64,000 bases of DNA from Chloroflexi bacterium CFX4 (lineage in GTDB: Bacteria > Chloroflexota > Anaerolineae > Aggregatilineales > UBA2796), in the NCBI GenBank assembly GCA_021404685.1, contig QWHC01000011.1:1-64000 (forward strand), written 5' to 3'. Of the stretch, positions 1-7,339 are shown one piece after another. Position 1 is the first letter of the stretch; every line of letters begins with the position of its first letter. The notes under the pieces were generated by a model. That model saw nothing but the letters and a program-made list of their open reading frames with translations, ran no database searches and was not told where the DNA came from. The position numbers and the translations under genes were made by a program.

Positions 1-141
1 AGTTCCCCTTTCAGCGCTTCTGTTTGTGTCGTCCGCGCTTCATGTCTCTCAGTTTACCACACACCGCCTTCCCGTCAAGGGCGAGTTTTCGGAAAAAGTT
101 CCTTATTCGTTGTTTCACCGTCGTGGTGTGCTTAGAAAGCA

Positions 142-179
142 TCCGCATTCGATTAAAGCCAGCGTCCACCGAATGCGGA
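142..179 (-). terminator. Stem-loop downstream of bioY
   Basis: Perfect 10-bp arms TCCGCATTCG (142-151) and CGAATGCGGA (170-179) flank an 18-nt loop, 20 nt beyond the bioY stop in the direction of transcription. There is no strong U run after the hairpin, so termination is inferred from position. The first 200 nt hold no convincing gene; small plus-strand ORFs here lack a ribosome binding site and recognisable sequence. Confidence 0.35.
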
Positions 180-200
180 ATGTCCTACAGCGTTATTGCC

Positions 201-755
201 CTACCACAGCCGCCAGCGCAGACGGCTTTCCCGCACCAACCGCGCTAAAGCGGCTGCCAGCAGCGCCTTCCCAAAGTCCGCCGCGATGAACGGCACAACG
301 CCCAGCGCGAAGGCACGCCGCGCATCGCCCACAAAACTGAGCATCACCAGCCAGCCGCCCAAATAAATCACGCCGACTGCCACACAATTCAACGCAAAAA
401 CGCGCCACAAACTGCCGCCACGCCCCAGCCCTGCAATCATCACCGCAGGCAGAAACGCGATCAGATAGCCCGCCGTTGGGCGTAGGAATGCCGCCGCACC
501 AACTCCGTTAGCATCCAGCGGCACGCCCAACGCAATCGCCGCCAGATAGCCCAACACGCTGGCTGCCCCTTCCCGAACGCCCAGCGTTAGACCAATCAGC
601 AAGACGCCCAAAACCTGAAACGTGAGGGGCACGGGCGTATTCGGTAGGATCACGGTGAGCTTTGCTGAGAGGCTGAGCAGCCCAACCGCAGCGCTCACCC
701 GCAGCACAACAGGTAGCATGCGCGTGACGGTGCGCGCCTGAAAGTAAGTTTGCAT
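201..755 (-). CDS. bioY: BioY family biotin transporter substrate-binding subunit
   Basis: Integral membrane S component of an ECF-type biotin transporter. The 184-residue product has the family's usual length and about six hydrophobic segments. It shows the BioY hallmark region LPNTPVPLTFQ followed by a Gly/Leu-rich segment and the conserved PTAGYLIAF stretch. The start at 755 (MQTYF) is preferred over an upstream in-frame ATG because it gives the normal BioY N-terminus and has a GGAAAA sequence 8-13 nt upstream. No EcfA or EcfT genes adjoin it, so it either works alone or shares an energising module encoded elsewhere. It is transcribed divergently from the DUF305 gene. Confidence 0.88.
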   Translation of the reverse strand: MQTYFQARTVTRMLPVVLRVSAAVGLLSLSAKLTVILPNTPVPLTFQVLGVLLIGLTLGVREGAASVLGYLAAIALGVPLDANGVGAAAFLRPTAGYLIAFLPAVMIAGLGRGGSLWRVFALNCVAVGVIYLGGWLVMLSFVGDARRAFALGVVPFIAADFGKALLAAALARLVRESRLRWRLW

Positions 756-856
756 AGCGTAGCTTTTCCATCTATTTAGGATAGGTAAACAGGAACGCCA
801 CGCATTATACGCAGAGAGGGTCAAACTCGGCAAGCAAGCGCTCGCCACCGTCACAC

Positions 857-885
857 TTGGCAAATTGCGTTGCGCTTGCTACACT
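857..885 (+). promoter_or_regulatory. Sigma-70-type promoter of the DUF305 gene
   Basis: TTGGCA (857-862) and TACACT (880-885) are separated by exactly 17 nt and lie 54 nt before the ATG at 939. The TACACT-type -10 recurs upstream of the acyl-CoA ligase in this window. Confidence 0.6.
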
Positions 886-896
886 TTTTGTACCCA

Positions 897-908
897 TCCC
901 ATATGGGA
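897..908. promoter_or_regulatory. Palindrome in the DUF305 5' leader, possible operator
   Basis: TCCCATATGGGA is a perfect 12-bp palindrome placed about 12 nt downstream of the -10 element, over the predicted early transcribed region. Position and symmetry suit a repressor operator; the binding protein is unknown. Confidence 0.35.
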
Positions 909-938
909 GGGGATAAACCAATTAAACGGAGAAAGACT

Positions 939-1604
939 ATGAAAATCAGATACGCTCTTAGCATCGCCCTTGTTGGCATCCTAAGTTTAGGTGTTTTGGC
1001 AATTGCTCAGGCGGACTCGCCCACTGAAGGGCGCGGCGGACGTGCCGAAGTGCGCTTTTTGCAAGGCATGATTGACCATCACCAAATGGCGCTCGACATG
1101 AGTGAAGATTGCCTTGCCAAAGCCACCGACGACGCGCTCAAAACGCTTTGCCAGAACATCATCGCCGCCCAAACTGCCGAAATCAAGCAGATGCAGCGCT
1201 GGCTGAGCGATTGGTATGGCATCACCTATGTGCCAATGCCCATGGCGCACATGATGGGCATGGAAGGTATGGCAGGGCATGGCGGCACTTATAAGGCGGA
1301 GGGTACATCCGGTGGACACGGTGGGCATGGCGGGCATGGCGGCGGTGATGCGAAGGCGATGCCCTCTGACCCACCGATGATGATGGGCATGATGGCAGGC
1401 TTAAGCCGCCTTGAGGGCAAAGCCTACGGCGTGGCATGGTTAGAGGCAATGATTGACCATCATGACGATGCCCTGCATATGGCTACGCGCATTTTGAAAT
1501 GGGCAAATCATGCCGAACTACGGGCTATGGCAGAAGCAATCATCAAGGATCAGACCGCCGAAATTGCCTTGATGGAAAACATGATCAAAGCGTTGATTGA
1601 GTAA
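939..1604 (+). CDS. Secreted DUF305 protein, His/Met rich
   Basis: Extracytoplasmic four-helix-type DUF305 protein of 221 residues. The start at 939 (MKIRYALS) has a GGAG ribosome binding site and yields a clean signal peptide (basic start, Leu/Ile/Val core, then AQA). Two homologous helical halves each carry a His motif: FLQGMIDHHQMALDM near the N-terminus and WLEAMIDHHDDALHM near the C-terminus. Between them lies a segment rich in Met, Gly and His. DUF305 proteins are often found near copper-handling genes, and the many His and Met residues fit a metal-binding role, but the metal is inference. It has its own promoter and a terminator-like hairpin, so it is probably monocistronic. Confidence 0.85.
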   Translation: MKIRYALSIALVGILSLGVLAIAQADSPTEGRGGRAEVRFLQGMIDHHQMALDMSEDCLAKATDDALKTLCQNIIAAQTAEIKQMQRWLSDWYGITYVPMPMAHMMGMEGMAGHGGTYKAEGTSGGHGGHGGHGGGDAKAMPSDPPMMMGMMAGLSRLEGKAYGVAWLEAMIDHHDDALHMATRILKWANHAELRAMAEAIIKDQTAEIALMENMIKALIE

Positions 1605-1616
1605 GTCCGCACAATG

Positions 1617-1649
1617 AATGGATAGGCGCTAAGCTATCGCCTATCCATT
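1617..1649 (+). terminator. Terminator-like hairpin after the DUF305 gene
   Basis: Perfect 12-bp arms (AATGGATAGGCG, 1617-1628, and its complement, 1638-1649) enclose a 9-nt loop, beginning 12 nt after the stop codon. The T residues after it are few and partly within the stem. Confidence 0.55.
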
Positions 1650-1804
1650 TCCCCATATGCGGGACGAGATTTATACAAGTTTAGCAGCGCACACCGCTGC
1701 ACTTCCTTTCCGCAGCCAATGCACACCTTTGCCGATTAGCTGCCTGTGCGTCACAATTGGTATAGCGCACGCAGCGTAGCACAAGCACACGAAAGGATTT
1801 TGGG

Positions 1805-2356
1805 ATGAAGATTTATACCAAAACAGGTGATGACGGCGAGACAAGCCTTTTCGCAGGCGGCAGAGTGCGGAAAAGCCACCTGCGCGTGGAATGCTACGGC
1901 ACGGTGGATGAGCTGAATAGCACGCTTGGCTTGGTGCGTGCGCTTGGCGTCCCGCCGCGTGCTGAAGCCTGGCTGGAACGCATTCAAAATGAGCTATTTG
2001 TGCTGGGCGCAGACCTTGCCACGCCGATGGATGCCAACCCTACATGGCTGGTGCGGATGGACGCCGCGCCGATCAGCGCCCTTGAAAGCGATATTGACAG
2101 CATGACCGCCGAACTCACGCCGATGCGCGCCTTTATCCTGCCGGGCGGCACACAAGCTGCCGCAACGCTGCACATTGCGCGAACCGTCTGCCGCCGCGCC
2201 GAGCGTTTGTGCGTCGCACTGGCCGAGCAAGAGCCGATCAATCCGCAGGATACAATCTACCTCAACCGCCTCTCAGACTTTTTGTTCACCCTTGCCCGTT
2301 GGGTCAATTTGCAGGCGGGTGAATCAGAGACGAAGTGGGAAACACGGCGCCCCTAA
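1805..2356 (+). CDS. PduO-type ATP:cob(I)alamin adenosyltransferase
   Basis: Transfers the adenosyl group of ATP to cob(I)alamin to make coenzyme B12. At 183 residues it has the family length. It begins with the diagnostic KIYTKTGDDGETSLFAGGR ATP-binding motif at residues 2-20, followed by VDELNSTLG. The C-terminal part contains the conserved RTVCRRAERL and the YLNRLSDFLF helix. AAAGGA sits 8-13 nt before the ATG. No cobalamin riboswitch or other B12 gene is visible nearby. The gene converges on the DUF4870 gene with only 5 nt between the two stop codons. Confidence 0.93.
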   Translation: MKIYTKTGDDGETSLFAGGRVRKSHLRVECYGTVDELNSTLGLVRALGVPPRAEAWLERIQNELFVLGADLATPMDANPTWLVRMDAAPISALESDIDSMTAELTPMRAFILPGGTQAAATLHIARTVCRRAERLCVALAEQEPINPQDTIYLNRLSDFLFTLARWVNLQAGESETKWETRRP

Positions 2357-2361
2357 CCGCC

Positions 2362-3132
2362 CTAGCGCACCCACTTGCCCACGTAAGGATAGCGGAACGT
2401 CCTGCCGCGCAGCGCCTGCACCGCGCCGACAATACTGAAAAAGAAGGCGCCCATCGGAATGGCGAAGGAGGCGAGCCAAAACAGCACCAAGCCAAGCCAA
2501 ATAAACGGAATAGCGATCACGCCGACAATCGTGAGCGCCAGCACAATCGTTAACACCACACCCAAGATGCCGCTGCCAATCAGCAGGGCAATCCAACCTA
2601 AGGTGGAAGCCAGAAGCGCTATCAGGGATTGCATGGCGTGCTTTGCCACAAAGCGCGAATGCTGCCGATTGAAGAGATAGATCAGCAGCGGTGCAAGTGC
2701 CAACAACGGCGTGAGCGTGCCACCGCTGGCAGCACCAATCGGAATGCCGAGCAGCAGCGAAAGGTGCGCTAAGGATGCCCACAAACGTTCACCACCGCTA
2801 GAGTCGGTGTATTCGGCGGCATAGGTTTCTTCATAGGGCGTGCGGAGAAATTCTTCGAGCTGCGCTTTCAAGCGCTTTGCCGTCTCTCGATCTATGCCGC
2901 CGACAGCCGCACCTGCCTCAGGAAGACTGCCAACAGGGCGCCGTGCCGAGTCGTTCTTGCGTTTAGGTGCGCCGTCCTCAGCGTCATCATAGGCATAGTC
3001 ATCATCAAGGCGTGCCGCACGGCGTGGGCGCTCATCCGACGCATAGTCGCGCATGAGTGCATCTAGATCAACAATATCCTGATCATCGTATTTCTCAGGT
3101 GCGCCGCGCTTCGGTTTCGCTTGTTCTGCCAT
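2362..3132 (-). CDS. DUF4870 membrane protein with acidic N-terminal extension
   Basis: The C-terminal half matches the DUF4870 (Tic20-like) pattern: WASLAHLSLLLGIP, then a hydrophobic segment, then RQHSRFVAKHAMQSL, then two long hydrophobic segments. The first roughly 120 residues are charged and probably disordered or cytoplasmic, with several Asp/Tyr clusters. Function is unknown for the family. The start at 3132 (MAEQ) has AGAAGG about 12 nt upstream; an alternative ATG at 3165 would add 11 residues. It is co-directional with murE, whose start lies about 1.6 kb upstream, but the gap between them is short. Confidence 0.75.
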   Translation of the reverse strand: MAEQAKPKRGAPEKYDDQDIVDLDALMRDYASDERPRRAARLDDDYAYDDAEDGAPKRKNDSARRPVGSLPEAGAAVGGIDRETAKRLKAQLEEFLRTPYEETYAAEYTDSSGGERLWASLAHLSLLLGIPIGAASGGTLTPLLALAPLLIYLFNRQHSRFVAKHAMQSLIALLASTLGWIALLIGSGILGVVLTIVLALTIVGVIAIPFIWLGLVLFWLASFAIPMGAFFFSIVGAVQALRGRTFRYPYVGKWVR

Positions 3133-3204
3133 GCTTTCTGATCGCCTTCTATAGGTTTGATGCATCTCTCATTATTACGTACACCGCCTAGCCAAGTTGC
3201 GCGC

Positions 3205-4743
3205 TCAGGCGTTGGCAGTTGGCAGTGTTTTCAGCGGCGTGCCGCGCAGTGCAGCGCGCAGTGCCTCACGGTCATCCCAGTCGTATTCAACCGTGCCAAA
3301 ACACATGCTTTGTTCATGCCCTTTGCCGCAGGCGATCACCACATCGCCCGGCTGCGCCAATTGGCAGGCAAAGGCAAGCGCGGCGCCACGATCTGGCACG
3401 CGGAAAAAAGTCTTACCTTCCACACCGCCACCGCGCAGCGCGCCCTCTGCCATCATCTGCAAGATGGCGTCCAGCGATTCGGTGCGTGGGTCTTCGGCGG
3501 TCAGCACGCATAGATCGGCAAGCTGCGCGCCAACCTCTGCCATCAGGCGGCGTTTTTCCACATCGCGCAAGCCGGCGCTGCCAAACACGGCGATAATCCG
3601 TCCGTCGGTGAGGGTGCGTGCTGCTTGCAGCGCTTTTTCCAGCGCGTTAGGCGTGTGGGCAAAATCCACAATGGCAGTGAAGTTTTGCCCTTCGTCTATG
3701 CGTTCCATGCGCCCTGCGATAGGCGGCAATTGCTCGATGCCGCGCTTGATCGCCTCCGGCGGGATGCCCAACGCCAAGGCAGCCGCTGCCGCCGCAAGAA
3801 TGTTTTGCAGGTTATACAGCCCGATCAAAGGCGTTTTGAAGGTGATGCTGATGCCATCCGCGCTGTCTAGCAATGTGGCATGTACACCATCTGGCGCAGA
3901 ACGCCAATTTAGCAAGTTCACCTGCCCATAGCCGTTGGTGCTGTAGGTGATCTGTGGCACGCCCTCGCTAATTTCGAGGAAGTAAGCAGCACTTGGATCA
4001 TCAAGGTTGATGACGGCGCACTTGGTTACGCCTTCCTTCAAATAGGACTCGGCAAGGCGGCTGAACAACAAGCCTTTAGCGGCGCGGTAGTTCTCAAAGC
4101 TGCCGTGAAAATCAAGGTGTTCATGGGTGACGTTCGTCAGCACAGCCACATCATAATCAACGCCGTTCACGCGCCCTTGTGCCAAGCCATGGCTGGTCGT
4201 CTCGATCACACAACGCGTCAAGCCTGCCTCGACCATGCGGCGTAGGTACATCTGCACTTCGGGCGCGGTAGGTGTGGTGACGTGCAAGCCGGTCGGCATT
4301 TCCTCATCACCGATCACAGCGCTCACCGTGCTGATGACACCAGCGCGCTCATCGGCTGCCCTCAAAATGCTGTAAATCAGGCTGGTGGTGGTTGTTTTGC
4401 CATCGGTGCCAGTCACGCCGATCACAGTGAGCTGTTGGGCGGGAAAACCATAGTAGGCGGCGGCAAGGTAGCCGAGCGCCTGCTGCGCGTTTGGCACTTG
4501 GGCATACGGGACGCTGCACACCACCTGATCGGGCGGACGCTCACCGACGACGGCAACCGCGCCATTGGCAACTGCCTCAGCGATCAGATCGTGGGAATCG
4601 GCATTTAAGCCGCGCCGTGCCACAAAGAGTCCACCGCCTTGCACAGTGCGCGAATCTTCGCTGATCGGTGCGCTGATCGCAACGTCCTGATCAGGACGGG
4701 AGAGCAAGTCGGGCAAGGCATCTAACAGGCTGGAGAGGCGCAT
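3205..4743 (-). CDS. murE: MurE, UDP-MurNAc-L-Ala-D-Glu:diamino acid ligase
   Basis: Cytoplasmic ATP-dependent ligase adding the third residue of the peptidoglycan stem peptide. The 512-residue protein carries the Mur ligase P-loop TGTDGKTTTT (111-120), the THEHLDFHG segment, the region of the carbamylated lysine (YRAAKG) and GKGHEQ near the C-terminus. The residue-3 selectivity motif, DNPR in enzymes specific for meso-diaminopimelate, is EDPR here (about 417-420). The diamino acid used (diaminopimelate, ornithine or lysine) therefore cannot be read from sequence alone; Chloroflexus is known to use L-ornithine. The gene is isolated from other mur genes in this window. The start is the ATG at 4743, with only a weak ribosome binding site. 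Confidence 0.93.
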   Translation of the reverse strand: MRLSSLLDALPDLLSRPDQDVAISAPISEDSRTVQGGGLFVARRGLNADSHDLIAEAVANGAVAVVGERPPDQVVCSVPYAQVPNAQQALGYLAAAYYGFPAQQLTVIGVTGTDGKTTTTSLIYSILRAADERAGVISTVSAVIGDEEMPTGLHVTTPTAPEVQMYLRRMVEAGLTRCVIETTSHGLAQGRVNGVDYDVAVLTNVTHEHLDFHGSFENYRAAKGLLFSRLAESYLKEGVTKCAVINLDDPSAAYFLEISEGVPQITYSTNGYGQVNLLNWRSAPDGVHATLLDSADGISITFKTPLIGLYNLQNILAAAAAALALGIPPEAIKRGIEQLPPIAGRMERIDEGQNFTAIVDFAHTPNALEKALQAARTLTDGRIIAVFGSAGLRDVEKRRLMAEVGAQLADLCVLTAEDPRTESLDAILQMMAEGALRGGGVEGKTFFRVPDRGAALAFACQLAQPGDVVIACGKGHEQSMCFGTVEYDWDDREALRAALRGTPLKTLPTANA

Positions 4744-4829
4744 AGGTCTTTTGTTCCGCAGAGTTTATTGGGTGCTGCCAAAGTTGCGCTGATTATCCGC
4801 CTTTGGCGTGGTGCGCGCAAGGGTGAGGT

Positions 4830-4845
4830 GCGGCGCAGCCAACCC
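4830..4845 (+). repeat. Dispersed intergenic repeat, copy 1
   Basis: The 16-mer GCGGCGCAGCCAACCC lies in the murE/oxidoreductase gap and recurs exactly, inverted, at 54227-54242. After each copy come similar CCTAGCCC and CAGGG-type blocks. This suggests a longer, diverged repeat element in non-coding DNA. Confidence 0.45.
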
Positions 4846-4930
4846 CTAGCCCTAGCCCTTTCTCCGCCAGCAGGGAAAGGGCATCACAAGTGAGCGGACG
4901 GGATAGAAGGTGTGGTAAGCCCTGTTGTGC

Positions 4931-5941
4931 CTAGTAAGCGCCGTGATGCGCTAAGGTGATGACCACGTTTCCGCGCTTGCTCCCGCTTTCAACGTAGCGG
5001 TGTGCCTCAGCCGTTTGCTCCAGCGGATAGCATTTATCAATCACGGCGCGCAGTTCGCCCGCCTCTGCCAGCGCACGGACGATCTCCATATCCATTGGCT
5101 TTTCCGAAGACAAGGCGCAGATGACCTTCTTGCTGCCGAACCGCGAAGTCCACAGCATCCGAAGCAGATGTTTCAGGCGGAAGCTGGCGAACAGATACCG
5201 CCCGTTTTTCTTCAACACACGCCGTGCGCGTGAGAACGATCCCTTGCCCAGCACGTCAAAGATCAGGTCGTAGGTTTCGCTGCCTTGGGTGAAATCTTCC
5301 CGTGTGTAATCAATGACGCGATCTGCGCCTATCGCCTTCACGAACTCCAGGCGCGGCGTGCTGCAAACGCCGATCACCTCTGCGCCAAAGTGCTTGGCAA
5401 TCTGCACAGCAGCGGCGCCGATGCTGCCAGAAGCGCCGTTGACTAGCACTTTTTGTCCGCGCTGAATGTTGACTTTCCGCAGCAGCGTAAGCGCAGTCAG
5501 CGCGCCATAGGGAATGCTCGCCGCCTCTTCGTAGCTCAGGTTGGCGGGCTTATGCGTCACCAGTCCCGTTTCAGCGATGCACAGATATTCCGCGTTTGCG
5601 CCCATAAGCGCACCAAGATAACCAAAGACCTGATCGCCCACCTTGAAGCGCGTCACAGCCTTGCCAATCGCCTCTACCTCACCGGCAAACTCCGAGCCTA
5701 GAATATGCCGCTTAGGCTTGCGGAAACCAAATTCTATCCGCGCCGGCAGCCAAAAAATGGACGGCATGTTGAACGCTCGCGGCGAGACGTTCTTGAAATT
5801 GCGGGCGATGAGATCGCCATAGTTGATTGAGACAGCACGCACTTTTACAAGGATTTCCTGATCCTTAGGCATAGGGCGTGCAACGTCTTTGAGGTGAAGC
5901 ACATCCGGCGAACCGTACTGCGTATAGACAACTGCTTTCAT
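4931..5941 (-). CDS. Zinc-independent MDR oxidoreductase (quinone oxidoreductase-like)
   Basis: Medium-chain dehydrogenase/reductase of 336 residues, predicted to be a cytosolic NAD(P)H-dependent reductase. The N-terminal GroES-like fold shows YGSPDVLHLKDVARP and GSEFAGEVEAIG. The Rossmann fold has VNGASGSIGAAAVQIAKHFGA (a GASGSIG variant of the family's GAAGGVG motif). The ligands of a catalytic or structural zinc are absent, which places it with quinone/enone reductases. The ATG at 5941 has a full GGAGG ribosome binding site. It follows the XRE regulator gene by 52 nt on the same strand, so it may be part of that operon. The natural substrate is unknown. Confidence 0.87.
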   Translation of the reverse strand: MKAVVYTQYGSPDVLHLKDVARPMPKDQEILVKVRAVSINYGDLIARNFKNVSPRAFNMPSIFWLPARIEFGFRKPKRHILGSEFAGEVEAIGKAVTRFKVGDQVFGYLGALMGANAEYLCIAETGLVTHKPANLSYEEAASIPYGALTALTLLRKVNIQRGQKVLVNGASGSIGAAAVQIAKHFGAEVIGVCSTPRLEFVKAIGADRVIDYTREDFTQGSETYDLIFDVLGKGSFSRARRVLKKNGRYLFASFRLKHLLRMLWTSRFGSKKVICALSSEKPMDMEIVRALAEAGELRAVIDKCYPLEQTAEAHRYVESGSKRGNVVITLAHHGAY

Positions 5942-5993
5942 GGGTTTCCTCCAAATTGAACTGAACTGATCAGCAAACGTTCAAGGGCTTGTG

Positions 5994-6230
5994 TCACGGC
6001 TTATCCGTCGGTTGCGAGTCATCCTCAAAGGTGAAGACTGATTCCAGCGGCAGGTTGAAGACGCGGGCAATGCGGAATGCCAATTCTAGGGACGGCGAGT
6101 ACTTCGCGTTTTCTATCGCCACGATTGTTTGGCGCGTCACGCCGACTTTGTCTGCCAATGCTTGCTGCGTCATCTCGTCGTGATCGAAACGCAGCTTCCG
6201 AATGGTGTTGCGAATGCGAGGCTTGCTCAT
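5994..6230 (-). CDS. XRE-family helix-turn-helix regulator
   Basis: A 78-residue single-domain DNA-binding protein. MTQQALADKVGVTRQTIVAIENAKYSPSL is the classic XRE helix-turn-helix, followed by AFRIARVFNLPLESVF. The start at 6230 (MSKPR) has a GGAGAGG ribosome binding site. The larger reading frame starting at 6293 would overlap the upstream gene and is not preferred. Its ATG lies one nucleotide after the stop of the membrane-protein gene, so the two are translationally coupled. Pairs of small membrane protein and XRE regulator like this are common in Gram-positive bacteria and usually autoregulated. Confidence 0.88.
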   Translation of the reverse strand: MSKPRIRNTIRKLRFDHDEMTQQALADKVGVTRQTIVAIENAKYSPSLELAFRIARVFNLPLESVFTFEDDSQPTDKP

Positions 6231-6231
6231 C

Positions 6232-6678
6232 TTAGAAACCTCTCCGATACATCGAAAACTGCGAGAAATCCGAGAGGATTTCCGCCGCCACACCCGAACA
6301 AATCAGAATGACGAACAGCATAGAAGGCGGCAGCCCTGTTGCCAGAGCGATCATCGCCAAAAAGAAGCCTAAGCTGAAGCTGTAGAGCGCAAGTGTTGAG
6401 GCGCGCAGTTCGATCAGCCTGTCGCGCTCATCGGTGATGGCAGGTTCGTCTTCTTGCGTGGCAAGCGTGTTCAAGATGCTGAACAGGATGTGGATAACGA
6501 TCTTTGCGACGATTGTGACAGGGATCAAAATCAGGAAGAAAGCACCCCAAAAGCGGAAGACCTCTGCTGAATAGGGATCGCCCAACGGAAACCGCTCCAC
6601 CATATACGCGCAATACAGCACCGTGATCAAGATTGTGCTGATGAGTGAGACAATGGCGCGCTTTTCTTGAAAGGACAT
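6232..6678 (-). CDS. Four-helix membrane protein paired with the XRE regulator
   Basis: A 148-residue protein with four predicted membrane segments arranged as two pairs. Between the pairs is a soluble loop containing the conserved-looking DERDRLIELRAS. This DERD loop layout resembles the DUF2178-type partners of XRE regulators, but the family name is inference. The start at 6678 (MSFQEKRA) has a strong GGAGGA ribosome binding site. It is the first gene of the unit that continues with the XRE regulator and perhaps the oxidoreductase. Function unknown. Confidence 0.75.
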   Translation of the reverse strand: MSFQEKRAIVSLISTILITVLYCAYMVERFPLGDPYSAEVFRFWGAFFLILIPVTIVAKIVIHILFSILNTLATQEDEPAITDERDRLIELRASTLALYSFSLGFFLAMIALATGLPPSMLFVILICSGVAAEILSDFSQFSMYRRGF

Positions 6679-6736
6679 ACGCTCCTCCGTGTATTGTGTC
6701 CGCTTTGTTTTACCGCAAGTCAATTTATCTTTGCAT

Positions 6737-6776
6737 AGAGTACTATAAACCATACTTTATGTCAAGTATACTTTAC
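6737..6776 (-). promoter_or_regulatory. Promoter with palindromic candidate XRE operator
   Basis: Reading on the minus strand, TTGACA (6765-6760) is followed after 17 nt by a weak TACTCT (6742-6737). The -35 overlaps a perfect palindrome AAGTATACTT (6764-6773). On the plus strand ATACTTTA occurs twice, 16 nt apart (6752-6759 and 6768-6775), and AGTACT lies at 6739-6744. This symmetric, repeated TA-rich block in front of the regulator operon suits autorepression. Confidence 0.4.
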
Positions 6777-6859
6777 ATATTGATCGTTTAGGTGCATGAG
6801 CGCTGCCTATCCGCGCTGGCGCTAGGTGTGTTTTGTGAATGCTGAGGTGTAAGGTGTGT

Positions 6860-7339
6860 TTAGGGTGTGGGTTGGAGGTGCTTAAGCAGGCGTTCGGCGC
6901 TCAACAGTCCATAGAGGCGCTCAACAAGCGCGCCGTTCGGTGCAATCACAAACGTCAGCGGCAGGCTGATGACCTGATAGCCGTGCAATGTAGGCTCAGC
7001 AGCACTGCCAATTGGAAAGGTGACGCCTAAGGCTTCCACAAAAGCGCGCACGACCGACTCCGATTCGCGCACGTTCATGCCGATCACGACAACCTGATCG
7101 GCATGTTTACGCGCAAAATCTTCCAACAGTGGCATTTCTTGGCGGCAAGGTTCGCACCATGTTGCCCAAAAGTTCAAGATCACGACCTTGCCGCGCAAAT
7201 CGCTAAGGCGCAGCGGTGTGCCGTCCAACGCGGTGAGGCTGAACTCCGGCGCGAGATCGTCGGGATGCGCCGTGGGCAGTGGTGCAAGCGTCGCGCAACT
7301 CACCAGCACCAAAAGGCAGAGCAGTGCGATGCGCCTCAT
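6860..7339 (-). CDS. TlpA/ResA-type thioredoxin lipoprotein
   Basis: Membrane-anchored thiol-disulfide oxidoreductase of 159 residues. The start at 7339 (MRRIALL) gives a lipoprotein signal peptide with lipobox LVSC and lipidated Cys15. The thioredoxin-like domain contains the redox motif WCEPC (Cys62 and Cys65) in FWATWCEPCRQEMP and the cis-proline region SLPLTFVI. TlpA/ResA proteins usually keep apo-cytochromes or metal-site cysteines reduced outside the membrane. The ATG overlaps the permease stop (ATGA), so it is the last gene of the DUF3299-ABC-permease unit and probably serves the same process. Confidence 0.88.
   Translation of the reverse strand: MRRIALLCLLVLVSCATLAPLPTAHPDDLAPEFSLTALDGTPLRLSDLRGKVVILNFWATWCEPCRQEMPLLEDFARKHADQVVVIGMNVRESESVVRAFVEALGVTFPIGSAAEPTLHGYQVISLPLTFVIAPNGALVERLYGLLSAERLLKHLQPTP

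Noticed and set aside
26..289. Plus-strand ORF of 87 codons at the start of the window
   Set aside because: No ribosome binding site, no recognisable sequence, and it runs into the bioY gene on the other strand.
1605..1804. Cobalamin riboswitch upstream of the PduO gene
   Set aside because: The 200-nt gap holds a terminator hairpin but no B12-box-like element that I can recognise.
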